Source: Paludibacteraceae bacterium (lineage in GTDB: Bacteria > Bacteroidota > Bacteroidia > Bacteroidales > Paludibacteraceae). From it: DNA of 64,000 nt. The notes under the pieces are model-generated. The model had not been told where the DNA came from. It saw only the letters and a list, made by a program, of their open reading frames with translations, and made no database searches. Both the position numbers and the translations under genes were made by a program. The stretch spans positions 1-64,000 of the forward strand of contig JARLGW010000012.1 of the NCBI GenBank assembly GCA_031292565.1. Reading direction: 5' to 3'. Shown piece by piece: positions 54,920-63,443 of the stretch. Each line of letters begins with the position of its first letter. Position 1 is the stretch's first letter.

Positions 54920-54946
54920 AAATCCCCGCCATATTGACGAGGATTT
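54920..54946 (-). terminator. Hairpin terminator after the MaoC-like gene
   Basis: AAATCC / GGATTT arms with a partly paired CCG/CGA extension; on the minus strand followed by a TTATTTTT tail. Confidence 0.55.
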
Positions 54947-54970
54947 GACCTTATTTAGAATACATCATTT

Positions 54971-55435
54971 TTAGTTGAAATGATAGAGGAATACTACTTC
55001 GCCTTCATAGGCAGGTTTTTTATTCCCGTCTATTTCAAGTTTTACACCGATATTTGCACGTGTTATGCCACGAAGGTTTACGGCACTAACTAATTTGGCA
55101 ACTAAACGCACTTTGCTATTAACCAATACGGGTTGATTAAATTTGAACTTTTCTATACCATAATTTACTTGTAGTTTCAAATTTTGCACTTCAATAATTT
55201 GAGTCCACAAGTAGGGCAGTATAGATAATGTGAGGTACCCGTGGGCAATAGTATTGCCAAAAGGCGATTCTTTTTTTGCCTTTTCTACATCTGTATGAAT
55301 CCATTGATGATCCAATGTTGCATCTGCAAATTTGTTAATTTGCTCCTGAGTAAATTCATGATAATCGGAAACGCCTAATTCTTTTCCTATAAGAGCTTCA
55401 AGATCTTCAAAATTACGAATAATAAGCTTACTCAT
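54971..55435 (-). CDS. MaoC-family (R)-hydratase
   Basis: A 154-residue hot-dog-fold protein. The N-terminal SDYHEFTQEQINKFADATLD and the hydratase motif DHQWIHTD, followed by GNTIAHGYLTLSI, match (R)-specific enoyl hydratases, with the catalytic aspartate and histidine visible. The substrate is unknown; likely a short acyl-CoA. It has its own promoter and terminator. Confidence 0.9.
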   Translation of the reverse strand: MSKLIIRNFEDLEALIGKELGVSDYHEFTQEQINKFADATLDHQWIHTDVEKAKKESPFGNTIAHGYLTLSILPYLWTQIIEVQNLKLQVNYGIEKFKFNQPVLVNSKVRLVAKLVSAVNLRGITRANIGVKLEIDGNKKPAYEGEVVFLYHFN

Positions 55436-55463
55436 TTTTATTCCTTTAAATTGTTTTGCCCTG

Positions 55464-55494
55464 CAAATATATGATTCTCTTTGCTAAAAAACAA
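55464..55494 (-). promoter_or_regulatory. Promoter ATTG-N20-TATATTTG for the MaoC-like gene
   Basis: On the minus strand TTG (55494-55492) and TATATTTG (55471-55464) are 20 bases apart; the leader is about 30 bases. Confidence 0.65.
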
Positions 55495-55572
55495 TTTAGT
55501 TCCTTACAACAAATGGTGCTTTTAGTTATATTTAATACTGATTCTTTTAAATTTGAATTATTATCAAGTCGT

Positions 55573-55610
55573 TATAAAAAAATCCTCGTCAACTAAATTG
55601 GCGAGGATCA
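55573..55610 (-). terminator. Hairpin terminator after the glycine-zipper protein gene
   Basis: ATCCTCG / CGAGGAT stem (55582-55588 / 55602-55608) with a 13-base loop; the minus strand continues into a run of seven T. Confidence 0.7.
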
Positions 55611-55658
55611 AAGCTTAGAGTTAATAATCTCTTCATGCATATTCCTTCTTTAAAATAT

Positions 55659-56195
55659 TTATGCCATAGAAAGGGATAAATTTGATTTGTTCTCTTCTCT
55701 ACAATCCTTGCAAACAAATTTATGATTGTGTAACCCATTGGTGTGTAAAATTTGTTCCGCTTTTTCAACTTCATCCAACGAACCGTTAACAACAACTAAG
55801 TATTGATCTTCCACCATGCGTTTATTCGATTTCATAAATCTGTCTTTCTTTACCAAGATAGCTACTACAAGCATAATTAATGCTCCGATAGCTAAACCGA
55901 CATCAAAACCGACAAACCCTCCTACTACTGAACCTGATTCGGCCAAGGAACCCAAAAACGGAATTGAGATTTTGCCTATCCCGGCAAAAGCACCTACTAT
56001 TGTTCCGACAGCCATAAAAAAGAACATTGGGGCGAATTTTATCGATACAAGAGATTTTACCTTAAAGTTATCATTTATAATGTCCGCCTTCCCGATTAGA
56101 GAAACATGTTCCATCGGGAACTTCTTCTCACTTAACATGCTAATAGCAGCAATGGCGTCCTCGTGAGTACTGTAAATTGCAACATGTGATTTCAT
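55659..56195 (-). CDS. Membrane protein with glycine-zipper core, general-stress-like
   Basis: A 178-residue protein. The N-terminus (HVAIYSTHEDAIAAISMLSE) and the middle SLIGKAD resemble general stress protein 17M-type domains. Two membrane spans rich in glycine follow (about 60-85 and 105-130; VGTIVGAFAGIG and GGFVGFDVGLAIGALIML). A soluble tail has a paired cysteine motif (CKDCREE). The upstream frame to 56234 is not used; the ATG at 56195 starts the conserved part, and a -7 TATATTTG lies at 56244-56237. Function unknown. Confidence 0.7.
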   Translation of the reverse strand: MKSHVAIYSTHEDAIAAISMLSEKKFPMEHVSLIGKADIINDNFKVKSLVSIKFAPMFFFMAVGTIVGAFAGIGKISIPFLGSLAESGSVVGGFVGFDVGLAIGALIMLVVAILVKKDRFMKSNKRMVEDQYLVVVNGSLDEVEKAEQILHTNGLHNHKFVCKDCREENKSNLSLSMA

Positions 56196-56365
56196 GATTT
56201 TTTGAATTATTAAATTCGTACCCATTTTACTCAATACAAATATACAACTATTAAAGTAATTAATTACTTTTTATACGTTAATAATTAGGGATGGATATGT
56301 AAAATATGTTATAGAACATTTTTTTGGCTGAAAAAAGGTGTTCTGCCAGGGTTTAATATCTGCTT

Positions 56366-57079
56366 TTAAAACAATAGTTTTTCGGCAAAAGGAATTAGCA
56401 ACGCCGTCATAATACCCATAAGGCCAATAGCCAATCCACTGATGGCACCTTCCAACGCACCCATCTCCATGGCACGGGCGGTACCCAAGGCATGTGCTGA
56501 CGAACCCATGGCCAAGCCCTTGGCAATTTTGCTTTTTACCCCTATTTTTCTTAAAATGATAGGGCCTACCAATCCGCCGAACATACCGCATACCACCACA
56601 AATATGGCCGTGAGGGAGGATACGCCTCCATGTTTTTCGGCTAAATTCATAGCAATGGGGGTAGTTACCGATTTTGGAGCAAGGGATGCTACCAAGCTAT
56701 GGTTTGCGCCCAACAATTCGGCAACTATTACCACGGTGCCAATGCCCACGATGCCTCCTACCAAAACGGCGGTAAGTATTGAAAACAAGTTCCCCTTCAA
56801 ATGGCCTACCTGATCGTAAAGTACATAACCAAGAGCTACCACACTGGGGCCAAGCATGAAATTTAGGATGCGCGTGTTTTCGTAAAAAGTTTTGTATTCA
56901 ATCCCCGTGATTTTGAGAAAGGGGATAATAATTACCATCGTGATTAAAAGCGGTTGTAGCAGGCTGATATTTGTTTTTTTGTAAATGAGTACACCTAGCA
57001 AAAAGCTTCCGAGACAGAGCATCAATAAAAACACTTCGCTACTAAGTATGGGTCTTAGGTTATTTATCCATTCATTCAT
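56366..57079 (-). CDS. lrgB: LrgB/CidB-family membrane protein
   Basis: A 237-residue integral membrane protein with about seven spans. Landmarks of the family are LGPSVVALGYVLYDQ, the LAPKSVTTPIAMNLAEKHGG motif and GSSAHALGTARAMEMG. LrgB works with LrgA in what is described as a holin-like or metabolite-export system. The gene overlaps the upstream lrgA-like gene by 8 bases, so the two are translated from one message. Confidence 0.93.
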   Translation of the reverse strand: MNEWINNLRPILSSEVFLLMLCLGSFLLGVLIYKKTNISLLQPLLITMVIIIPFLKITGIEYKTFYENTRILNFMLGPSVVALGYVLYDQVGHLKGNLFSILTAVLVGGIVGIGTVVIVAELLGANHSLVASLAPKSVTTPIAMNLAEKHGGVSSLTAIFVVVCGMFGGLVGPIILRKIGVKSKIAKGLAMGSSAHALGTARAMEMGALEGAISGLAIGLMGIMTALLIPFAEKLLF

Positions 57080-57434
57080 CTGTTTTTTCTCCTTTCATTC
57101 TTCGTTTTTCAAATCGTTCCTGCACCAGAGCTACAGCAATAATGGTGAGTATGGTACTTATAGAAATAGCAGCTACAATGGCCACAAGATTTTTGGACAG
57201 AATATCGTAATAAGCCATCAAACCCACCCCGGCAGGGACAAAAAACACGGCCATATTTTTTGTTATCACCGTGGCGGCATCTTTTACATACTCGGGTTTT
57301 AGCAGCTTGAAAAAAAGGCTCAAGAACAACAATATCATGCCCAACACGCTACCGGGCATAAACCCACCGATAAGCAAACTCAACATCTCACCTAAAAAAT
57401 AAAAAAGCAAGATAAAAAATAAACCTTTAATCAT
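57072..57434 (-). CDS. lrgA: LrgA/CidA-family holin-like protein
   Basis: A 120-residue protein with four predicted membrane spans (LFFILLFYFLGEMLSLLIGG, then GSVLGMILLFLSLFF) and the family motif MAVFFVPAGVGLM. The open frame begins with a TTG at 57440; the ATG at 57434, 21 bases after the -7 at 57462-57455, is preferred. With lrgB it forms a two-gene operon, divergent from the T9SS repeat protein. Confidence 0.92.
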   Translation of the reverse strand: MIKGLFFILLFYFLGEMLSLLIGGFMPGSVLGMILLFLSLFFKLLKPEYVKDAATVITKNMAVFFVPAGVGLMAYYDILSKNLVAIVAAISISTILTIIAVALVQERFEKRRMKGEKTDE

Positions 57435-57454
57435 ATTCAATTGGTTTTGAACTG

Positions 57455-57462
57455 CAAAGGTA
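57455..57462 (-). promoter_or_regulatory. -7 element TACCTTTG for lrgAB
   Basis: Consensus on the minus strand, 21 bases upstream of the ATG at 57434; no clear -33. Confidence 0.55.
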
Positions 57463-57516
57463 TAAATTATAGAATGAGCATCTTTTTAAATGAATAAAAT
57501 TTAACAGATTAAAAAG

Positions 57517-57551
57517 ACTGCAAATATCAAAAGATTTTTATATTTGTAGTC
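57517..57551 (+). promoter_or_regulatory. -7 element inside an inverted repeat upstream of the T9SS repeat protein
   Basis: TATATTTG at 57539-57546 lies in the right arm of an inverted repeat: GACTGCAAATAT (57517-57528) and ATATTTGTAGTC (57540-57551), 11 of 12 matching. This could be an operator covering the promoter. The ATG is 18 bases after the repeat. Confidence 0.5.
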
Positions 57552-57569
57552 TAATATAAATACATCAAT

Positions 57570-59864
57570 ATGAAATTTAATTTACAACTTTTACTAACAA
57601 GCTTATTACTAGGATTAGTAAGCTTTATTCAGGCACAAACTATTACGCTTAAGTATGGAACAACTGCTGTAACAACTTATGAGACTGTAAGTATTTATCA
57701 AACTGGGAAAGAAATCACATCTTCTTCTACCGGTTCTACCGGAGTTGCAACTTTTTCCTTGGCTGCCGGTTCTTATACTTACGTAACCAGCACCAATCAA
57801 ACTGGTACTATTACCAACACTAGTTCGGTAACTTTAAGCCATAATAAACTTGTAGTAAAATATGTAAATGCAAGTAGTGTGGCTTTATCAGGATACACTG
57901 TTTATATTTATGAAAACGGCAATCAGGTTGCAAGTGAAACTACAGCATCTGATGGAACTGCAACTTTTTATTTGAAACCTAGTGCAAATTATGCTTATGC
58001 TGTAGAAGGAAATACAGGTGCTGTAAACTTAACCAGCGATGCTTCAATTACCGTTACGGCTTCTGCTACCGTGGCCTTGTATGCTTATGCTCATTATGGA
58101 GATATACCTGTTGAGGATAATTTCTATTTATACAACTATGGTAATCTTGATAATTACATTAGCTCTACTTATACGTACAGCACTAATGGAGAAGCAAAAT
58201 TTATTGTCAGCCCGGGTAAATACTGGATTAAAAACAAGTTCGATATTTTTACATCAGTAGATGTACCTTCGACAGGAAAAGCTATTTATTTAGATTATAA
58301 AAAAGTGAGATTTAACACTACAAATGGCTCAACAGCTAATATTGTAAAAGATATAACTGTAAACAGGGCTTCTTCATACAACTCTATTAAAAAAGAAACC
58401 GATGGAAAAGGATATGCAGATTTTTATCTTCTTCCCGGAGATTATAAATATACTCATTTGGGAAATACTACATCTTTTAAGGTAGCAAACGACACTTCTA
58501 TTAATATTTCTACAAATGCAGTAATTGTTTCACTTAAAAATAAAGCTACTCAAGCTATTTATGCGTATCAAGCTTTTGAAATAGGTACTACCGACGGAAA
58601 CTATCAAACCTATAAAACGGATGCTTCTGGTAATTGTACTATCTCGTTGCCTTCTGGAAGTTATCGGTTCACTATGGATGAAACAGGATTTTATGATTTT
58701 ACTGTTAGTTCTAGTGCAACTAGCATTGCGCCCTCTCTTTATGAATTTCAGCTTAACACTACAGGAGGATCATCTCAATTGACAGCAAAATCAAACATCT
58801 CTATCCTGTCCTCGAACAAATCTAATTCATCTAATTACTATATAGGTAAAAAAACAATTATGCTTGAAGGAGACTATAATTATTACCTTACATCCAATTA
58901 TTATGGCAGATATGTTCCCTTTACCTTGAATTCGAATCTTTCTTTAACCATTGGGTTGTACGATATTAATGTTACAGTTGCTGATAACTCCGGTAATCCG
59001 GTTTCAGGAGAGAGCATTTCCTTAAAACAAAACGAAAGTGTAATCTGCTCAGGAACAACAGATTCAAATGGAAAATTAAGTTTGCAACTTCTTGAACCGG
59101 GCACCTATTCGGTAATAGAGAGTTCCAGTTATCTAGCGAATGCCTGTACCATTAGCAACAACAACGTTTCTACAAATTTCAAGGTACCTAATTTCATTAC
59201 TCTAAATGTAACAAAAAACGGTAAAACATTTAGTGGTTCAATAACACTTACAAAAGATTTTACAGATTATCAATCATGCAGTATTACTAATGGGGTTGGA
59301 AAAGCTCGTTTTACAGCAGGAAACCAATATTATGCTGCAATGAATACATATTGCAGTTTTACAGCAGCAGATAATATGAATCTAGACTTTGTTCAGGTTA
59401 AAACTAAAGCTAGTGGCAAAGGATTAGCATTTCCATACGATAATGGCATAAGCCCTAATTATTACTTAAAAGGTAATGCTATCAACCTAGCAGGAGTGCC
59501 AATGAAAGGATATGAATGCACTAAATGGGTTATCAACGGACAAGAAGTTGCCAGCGACATGGTTGATTACACGGTTTCAGACACAACAACTGCTATTGCA
59601 GTATTTTCAGCCACTAACTCATCTTTGAAAAGTGCAACTGCAGCTAATGAAATAACAATCTTCCCAAATCCGGCTACCGATCAAATTACGCTTTCAGAAG
59701 AAGTTAATGGAACTGTTAGTATCTACGATACAACCGGAAAGCTAGTTCGATCATCCTACCTTTTGGGAAATAAGCTCAACGTGAGTGCTCTTCAATCAGG
59801 ACAGTATGTTCTATACATTGAATCCAAAGGAGAATCTTATCAAGGTATATTTATCAAAAAATAG
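57570..59864 (+). CDS. T9SS cargo protein of about eight Ig-like repeats
   Basis: A 764-residue secreted protein. After a signal peptide (LLLTSLLLGLVSFIQAQ) come about eight units of 70-75 residues, each ending in a 'G.ATF.L..G.Y.Y' strand (for example GVATFSLAAGSYTY, GTATFYLKPSANYAY, GKLSLQLLEPGTYSV, GKARFTAGNQYYA); they resemble carboxypeptidase-regulatory or SpaA-like beta folds. Then follows an InlB-like domain (MKGYECTKWVINGQEV) and a type A sorting domain (IFPNPATDQITL, then YDTTGKLV and LQSGQYVLYI, ending FIKK). It is probably a surface stalk or adhesin. Asparagine, serine and threonine content is high. Confidence 0.85.
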   Translation: MKFNLQLLLTSLLLGLVSFIQAQTITLKYGTTAVTTYETVSIYQTGKEITSSSTGSTGVATFSLAAGSYTYVTSTNQTGTITNTSSVTLSHNKLVVKYVNASSVALSGYTVYIYENGNQVASETTASDGTATFYLKPSANYAYAVEGNTGAVNLTSDASITVTASATVALYAYAHYGDIPVEDNFYLYNYGNLDNYISSTYTYSTNGEAKFIVSPGKYWIKNKFDIFTSVDVPSTGKAIYLDYKKVRFNTTNGSTANIVKDITVNRASSYNSIKKETDGKGYADFYLLPGDYKYTHLGNTTSFKVANDTSINISTNAVIVSLKNKATQAIYAYQAFEIGTTDGNYQTYKTDASGNCTISLPSGSYRFTMDETGFYDFTVSSSATSIAPSLYEFQLNTTGGSSQLTAKSNISILSSNKSNSSNYYIGKKTIMLEGDYNYYLTSNYYGRYVPFTLNSNLSLTIGLYDINVTVADNSGNPVSGESISLKQNESVICSGTTDSNGKLSLQLLEPGTYSVIESSSYLANACTISNNNVSTNFKVPNFITLNVTKNGKTFSGSITLTKDFTDYQSCSITNGVGKARFTAGNQYYAAMNTYCSFTAADNMNLDFVQVKTKASGKGLAFPYDNGISPNYYLKGNAINLAGVPMKGYECTKWVINGQEVASDMVDYTVSDTTTAIAVFSATNSSLKSATAANEITIFPNPATDQITLSEEVNGTVSIYDTTGKLVRSSYLLGNKLNVSALQSGQYVLYIESKGESYQGIFIKK

Positions 59865-59869
59865 AAAAT

Positions 59870-59906
59870 AAAATCCGGTAGCATTTCTGTTACCGGATTT
59901 TTTTAT
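59870..59906 (+). terminator. Intrinsic terminator after the T9SS repeat protein
   Basis: A perfect 10-bp stem (AAATCCGGTA / TACCGGATTT) with a 10-base loop and a T run. Confidence 0.88.
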
Positions 59907-59991
59907 TGAAACAAATCTATTGTATATCTTCCAATTTATGTGCAATTTTGTAAAAGGTAAAACACTACCGAATTAAAAACAAAATTTAGCT

Positions 59992-60612
59992 ATGTGGCAA
60001 ATATTTATAGGCAGTTTCGTGTTGAGTATCATACATGCCCTGATACCAAACCATTGGTTACCGCTTATAGCTATTTCAAAAGCTGAAAAATGGACGATGC
60101 GCGAATCGCTTTTTGCAACGTTTATCAGTGGTGGTGCACACATGATTAGCACTATCCTGCTAGGCATCCTAATAGGGTTCGTGGGCATAAAGTTGTCCGA
60201 AAATCACAACTACATCATACAAATTGTAGCTCCCTCTATTTTGGTGCTGATAGGAGTCGTTTATTTAGTAATTGATCTTATTGCAAAGCATAAACACGAA
60301 CACCATTTCGACATCGAAAACAAAAAATCGAAAAGAGCCATTATTGGTTCGCTTAGCATTGCTATGTTTTTCACCCCCTGCGTAGAAGTAGAAGCCTATT
60401 ATTTTCAGGCAGTGCGTTTTGGCAATATTGGCATTGGTGTGGTTTCGCTCGTGTATTTTTTAATCACGCTCACCACCATTGTGGGCTTGGTATATCTAGG
60501 CTTGAAAGGGATTAACCGCTTCAATTCCCGATTTATGGAGTATCATGCCAAACGCATTTCCGGCATCGTGCTTATTTTGCTTGGCTTGCTTGGCTATTTT
60601 GTGGAAATATAA
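59992..60612 (+). CDS. Membrane protein related to NicO/TauE-type transporters
   Basis: A 206-residue protein with about six membrane spans. The first span holds HALIPNHWLP, like the HALxPxH motif of nickel/cobalt exporters. The central loop is histidine-rich (KHKHEHHFDIE) and a later span has FFTPCVEVEAYYF. These fit a metal or small-anion transporter of the LysE/NicO/TauE superfamily, but the substrate is not shown. The SDR gene starts 39 bases downstream and may be co-transcribed. Confidence 0.62.
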   Translation: MWQIFIGSFVLSIIHALIPNHWLPLIAISKAEKWTMRESLFATFISGGAHMISTILLGILIGFVGIKLSENHNYIIQIVAPSILVLIGVVYLVIDLIAKHKHEHHFDIENKKSKRAIIGSLSIAMFFTPCVEVEAYYFQAVRFGNIGIGVVSLVYFLITLTTIVGLVYLGLKGINRFNSRFMEYHAKRISGIVLILLGLLGYFVEI

Positions 60613-60651
60613 GCCTTGAGCTTAACTGAATTTGATTGCAAAAACAAAATA

Positions 60652-61344
60652 ATGAAACATGTATTGATTACCGGTGGAAACAAAGGCATTGGCCTTGAAA
60701 CCACTAAAATGATGCTCCAGTTGGGGTATAAAGTTACCGTTGTTGCTCGCAATGGTTCGACCGTGAGAGAATTAAAAAACTGCGATTTCATCGAATACGA
60801 TTTACGCAATATTGGTGGCATTGCAGCACTTGTAGATTCATTAGATCGGATTGATGTGCTGATAAACAATTCCGGTATTATGAATACCTGCCCTTACAAT
60901 GATTATCCCGATGAAGACAAAGACAACTTACTAAAAACCAACCTTGAGGCTCCTGTAGAACTGATGACAGCAGTGTCAAAGCAAATGGTGCAGCACAAAG
61001 CAGGCCGTATTGTGAACAATGCTTCCATTGCCGGACAAATAGGGCATCCTGATATTTGGTACGGCATTAGTAAAGCTGGACTGATAAATGCTACAAAAAG
61101 TTTTGCCAAACTACTTGGTTCACAAGGAATTCAGGTAAACGCAGTTGCTCCCGGCCCAGTGGAAACCGATATGCTGGGGACTATTCCCGACTTTCGCAAA
61201 GAAGCCGTGCTACGCAGTGTATATACCGCCCGTTTTGCTCATGCCGACGAAGTGGCTAAAGCTATGGTTTGGCTTGCCACCGATTGCCCTACATACATTA
61301 ATGGCATTTGCATTGATATAAACAACGGGGCTTTCCCTCGATGA
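60652..61344 (+). CDS. Short-chain dehydrogenase/reductase
   Basis: A 230-residue classical SDR. It has the cofactor loop TGGNKGIGLE, the NNSGIM strand, the catalytic serine in NNASIAG and the YxxxK pair in YGISKAG, followed by VAPGPVETDM. The fold matches FabG-like NAD(P)H-dependent enzymes; substrate unknown. The frame is open from a TTG at 60616, but the ATG at 60652 directly starts the first beta strand. Confidence 0.92.
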   Translation: MKHVLITGGNKGIGLETTKMMLQLGYKVTVVARNGSTVRELKNCDFIEYDLRNIGGIAALVDSLDRIDVLINNSGIMNTCPYNDYPDEDKDNLLKTNLEAPVELMTAVSKQMVQHKAGRIVNNASIAGQIGHPDIWYGISKAGLINATKSFAKLLGSQGIQVNAVAPGPVETDMLGTIPDFRKEAVLRSVYTARFAHADEVAKAMVWLATDCPTYINGICIDINNGAFPR

Positions 61345-61385
61345 GAATTTTTTTTTGATAATAGTTAGTTTTTGCATTAAAGAAA

Positions 61386-61393
61386 TATCTTTG
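61386..61393 (+). promoter_or_regulatory. -7 element TATCTTTG for the GtrA-led gene group
   Basis: Consensus element 21 bases upstream of the ATG at 61414; no well-spaced -33. Confidence 0.55.
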
Positions 61394-61413
61394 CAAACAA
61401 TTTAAATGTTTGC

Positions 61414-61851
61414 ATGGGAGTGAATTTAAAAAAATATTATCAAGACATAGTTAAAGAAAAAACGGATAGCACTTTAGTTCAATTAATTAGGTACACTTTT
61501 GTAGGTGGCTTCTCTTTTTTGGTTGATGTTGGTGTTTTGGTGTTTTTTACCGAAGTTATACACCTGCATTATTTACTTTCAGCGGGAATATCATTTTTGT
61601 TTGGTCTTTTGGTTAATTACTTATTAAGTGTAAAATGGGTGTTTAATGCCCGCATGGTTGAAAATAAGTATTTGGAATTTTTATTGTTTCTAGCTATAGG
61701 ATTGATAGGCTTGGGTTTGAATGAGCTTTTCCTGTGGATGCTTACCGATTTAGCACATGTATATTACCTCATATCAAAGATATTAACTGCTGTAGTTGTT
61801 TACCTTTGGAACTTTTTTGCAAGGAAAATATTGCTTTTTAATAGAAAATAA
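61414..61851 (+). CDS. GtrA-family membrane protein
   Basis: A 145-residue protein with four membrane spans ([21 protein letters not shown], then [23 protein letters not shown] and two more), the GtrA layout. GtrA proteins are linked to translocation of lipid-linked sugars for surface-polysaccharide modification. The FAD oxidoreductase gene starts 8 bases after its stop. Confidence 0.92.
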   Translation: MGVNLKKYYQDIVKEKTDSTLVQLIRYTFVGGFSFLVDVGVLVFFTEVIHLHYLLSAGISFLFGLLVNYLLSVKWVFNARMVENKYLEFLLFLAIGLIGLGLNELFLWMLTDLAHVYYLISKILTAVVVYLWNFFARKILLFNRK

Positions 61852-61859
61852 ATAAACGA

Positions 61860-63443
61860 ATGAGTAAAACCGCCATTATTATTGGAGCCGGTCCTGCCGG
61901 ATTGACTGCTGCCTATGAGCTAGTAACAAAAACGGATATTCAACCTATAATTTTAGAAAAGTCGAATCAAATAGGAGGCATCTCCAAGACGGTAGAATAT
62001 AATGGTAATAGAATAGACATCGGAGGCCATCGTTTCTTTTCAAAATCAGATGTGGTAATGCAATGGTGGCAGGAAATTATGCCTATACAAGGTTCGCCCG
62101 CAAAAGATGAAATCCTGCTAGAAAAACAATATAATAAAAAAGCCGACAAAACATTCTCTGTTAATGGTCCCAACCCCGAAACGGTTGACAAGGTAATGCT
62201 TATTCGTAGTCGCTTGTCGCGCATATTTTTCCTTCGTCGCTTTTTTGATTACCCTATCTCATTGGATGTAAAAACAATACGTAATTTAGGCTTTAGCCGA
62301 ATAGTAAAAATAGGTTGGACTTATATAATGGTAAAGCTATTCCCGGTAAAAAATATAAATTCGTTGGAGGACTTTTTTATTAGCCGGTTTGGAAAAGAGC
62401 TGTACGAAACCTTCTTCAAAGATTATACTGAAAAAGTGTGGGGTGTAGCTTGCTCCAATATTGCTGCCGATTGGGGTGCTCAACGGGTGAAAGAACTCTC
62501 CATATCCAGAGCCATTTTGCATGCTATAAAAAGCTTGTTTGTAAAAGAAAAATCCATAGAGCAGAAAAATACCGATACCAGTTTAATTGAACAATTCATG
62601 TACCCTAAATTCGGCCCCGGACAAATGTGGGAAACCGTGGCAAAATTGGTACAGGAGAAAGGCGCAACTATCATTATGAATGCCGAAGCTATTCAACTAA
62701 CCGTAGGTGAAAATCAAATTACGGAATTAAAATACGTGGATCATAACACGGGGGCAACTACCACGTTGAAAGGCGATTATTTTTTCTCCACGATGCCTGT
62801 GAGAGAACTAATTACAAGCTTGGGAGTCCAAGTGCCCGAAGAGGTGAAAAAAGTAAGTGACGGCTTACAATACCGGGACTTTATCACAGTAGGGCTGTTG
62901 CTGAATAAACTGAAAATACAAAATGAAACAAAAATACCTACCATCGATAATTTGGTGCCCGACAATTGGATATATATTCAAGAACGAGATGTAAAAGTAG
63001 GCCGTTTGCAAATTTTCAACAATTGGTCGCCTTATATGGTTTCGGATATAAATAAAGCGTGGATCGGATTGGAATATTTTTGCAATGAAGGCGATGAATT
63101 GTGGAATAAAAAAGATGATGACTTTATCAAATTCGCTATTGATGAGCTTGATAGTATTGATATTATAAAGAAAGAAGATGTAATAGACAGTACCATTATC
63201 AGGGTGGAAAAAACGTATCCTGCTTATTTTGGAACGTATTCGCAATTTGATAAAGTGCAGACATATACCGATACACTAGAAAACCTATTTCTAGTAGGAC
63301 GAAACGGTATGCATAAATACAACAATCAAGATCATTCGATGCTGACTGCCATTTGCGCGGTAAAAAATATAATAGCCGGAGAAAAATCCAAGAGTAATAT
63401 TTGGAATATTAACACGGAAGAAGAATACCATGAGTCTAAATAG
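61860..63443 (+). CDS. FAD-dependent oxidoreductase, amine-oxidase/UDP-galactopyranose-mutase-like
   Basis: A 527-residue flavoprotein with the dinucleotide-binding motif [16 protein letters not shown] and the second motif [10 protein letters not shown] near residue 55. A helical insert (about 100-200) carries [12 protein letters not shown]. The C-terminus has [19 protein letters not shown], a conserved FAD contact. Family members often lie in polysaccharide clusters. Its place between GtrA and a DUF2142 protein supports a role in surface-glycan assembly, by inference. The next gene overlaps its end by 14 bases. Confidence 0.88.
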   Translation: MSKTAIIIGAGPAGLTAAYELVTKTDIQPIILEKSNQIGGISKTVEYNGNRIDIGGHRFFSKSDVVMQWWQEIMPIQGSPAKDEILLEKQYNKKADKTFSVNGPNPETVDKVMLIRSRLSRIFFLRRFFDYPISLDVKTIRNLGFSRIVKIGWTYIMVKLFPVKNINSLEDFFISRFGKELYETFFKDYTEKVWGVACSNIAADWGAQRVKELSISRAILHAIKSLFVKEKSIEQKNTDTSLIEQFMYPKFGPGQMWETVAKLVQEKGATIIMNAEAIQLTVGENQITELKYVDHNTGATTTLKGDYFFSTMPVRELITSLGVQVPEEVKKVSDGLQYRDFITVGLLLNKLKIQNETKIPTIDNLVPDNWIYIQERDVKVGRLQIFNNWSPYMVSDINKAWIGLEYFCNEGDELWNKKDDDFIKFAIDELDSIDIIKKEDVIDSTIIRVEKTYPAYFGTYSQFDKVQTYTDTLENLFLVGRNGMHKYNNQDHSMLTAICAVKNIIAGEKSKSNIWNINTEEEYHESK

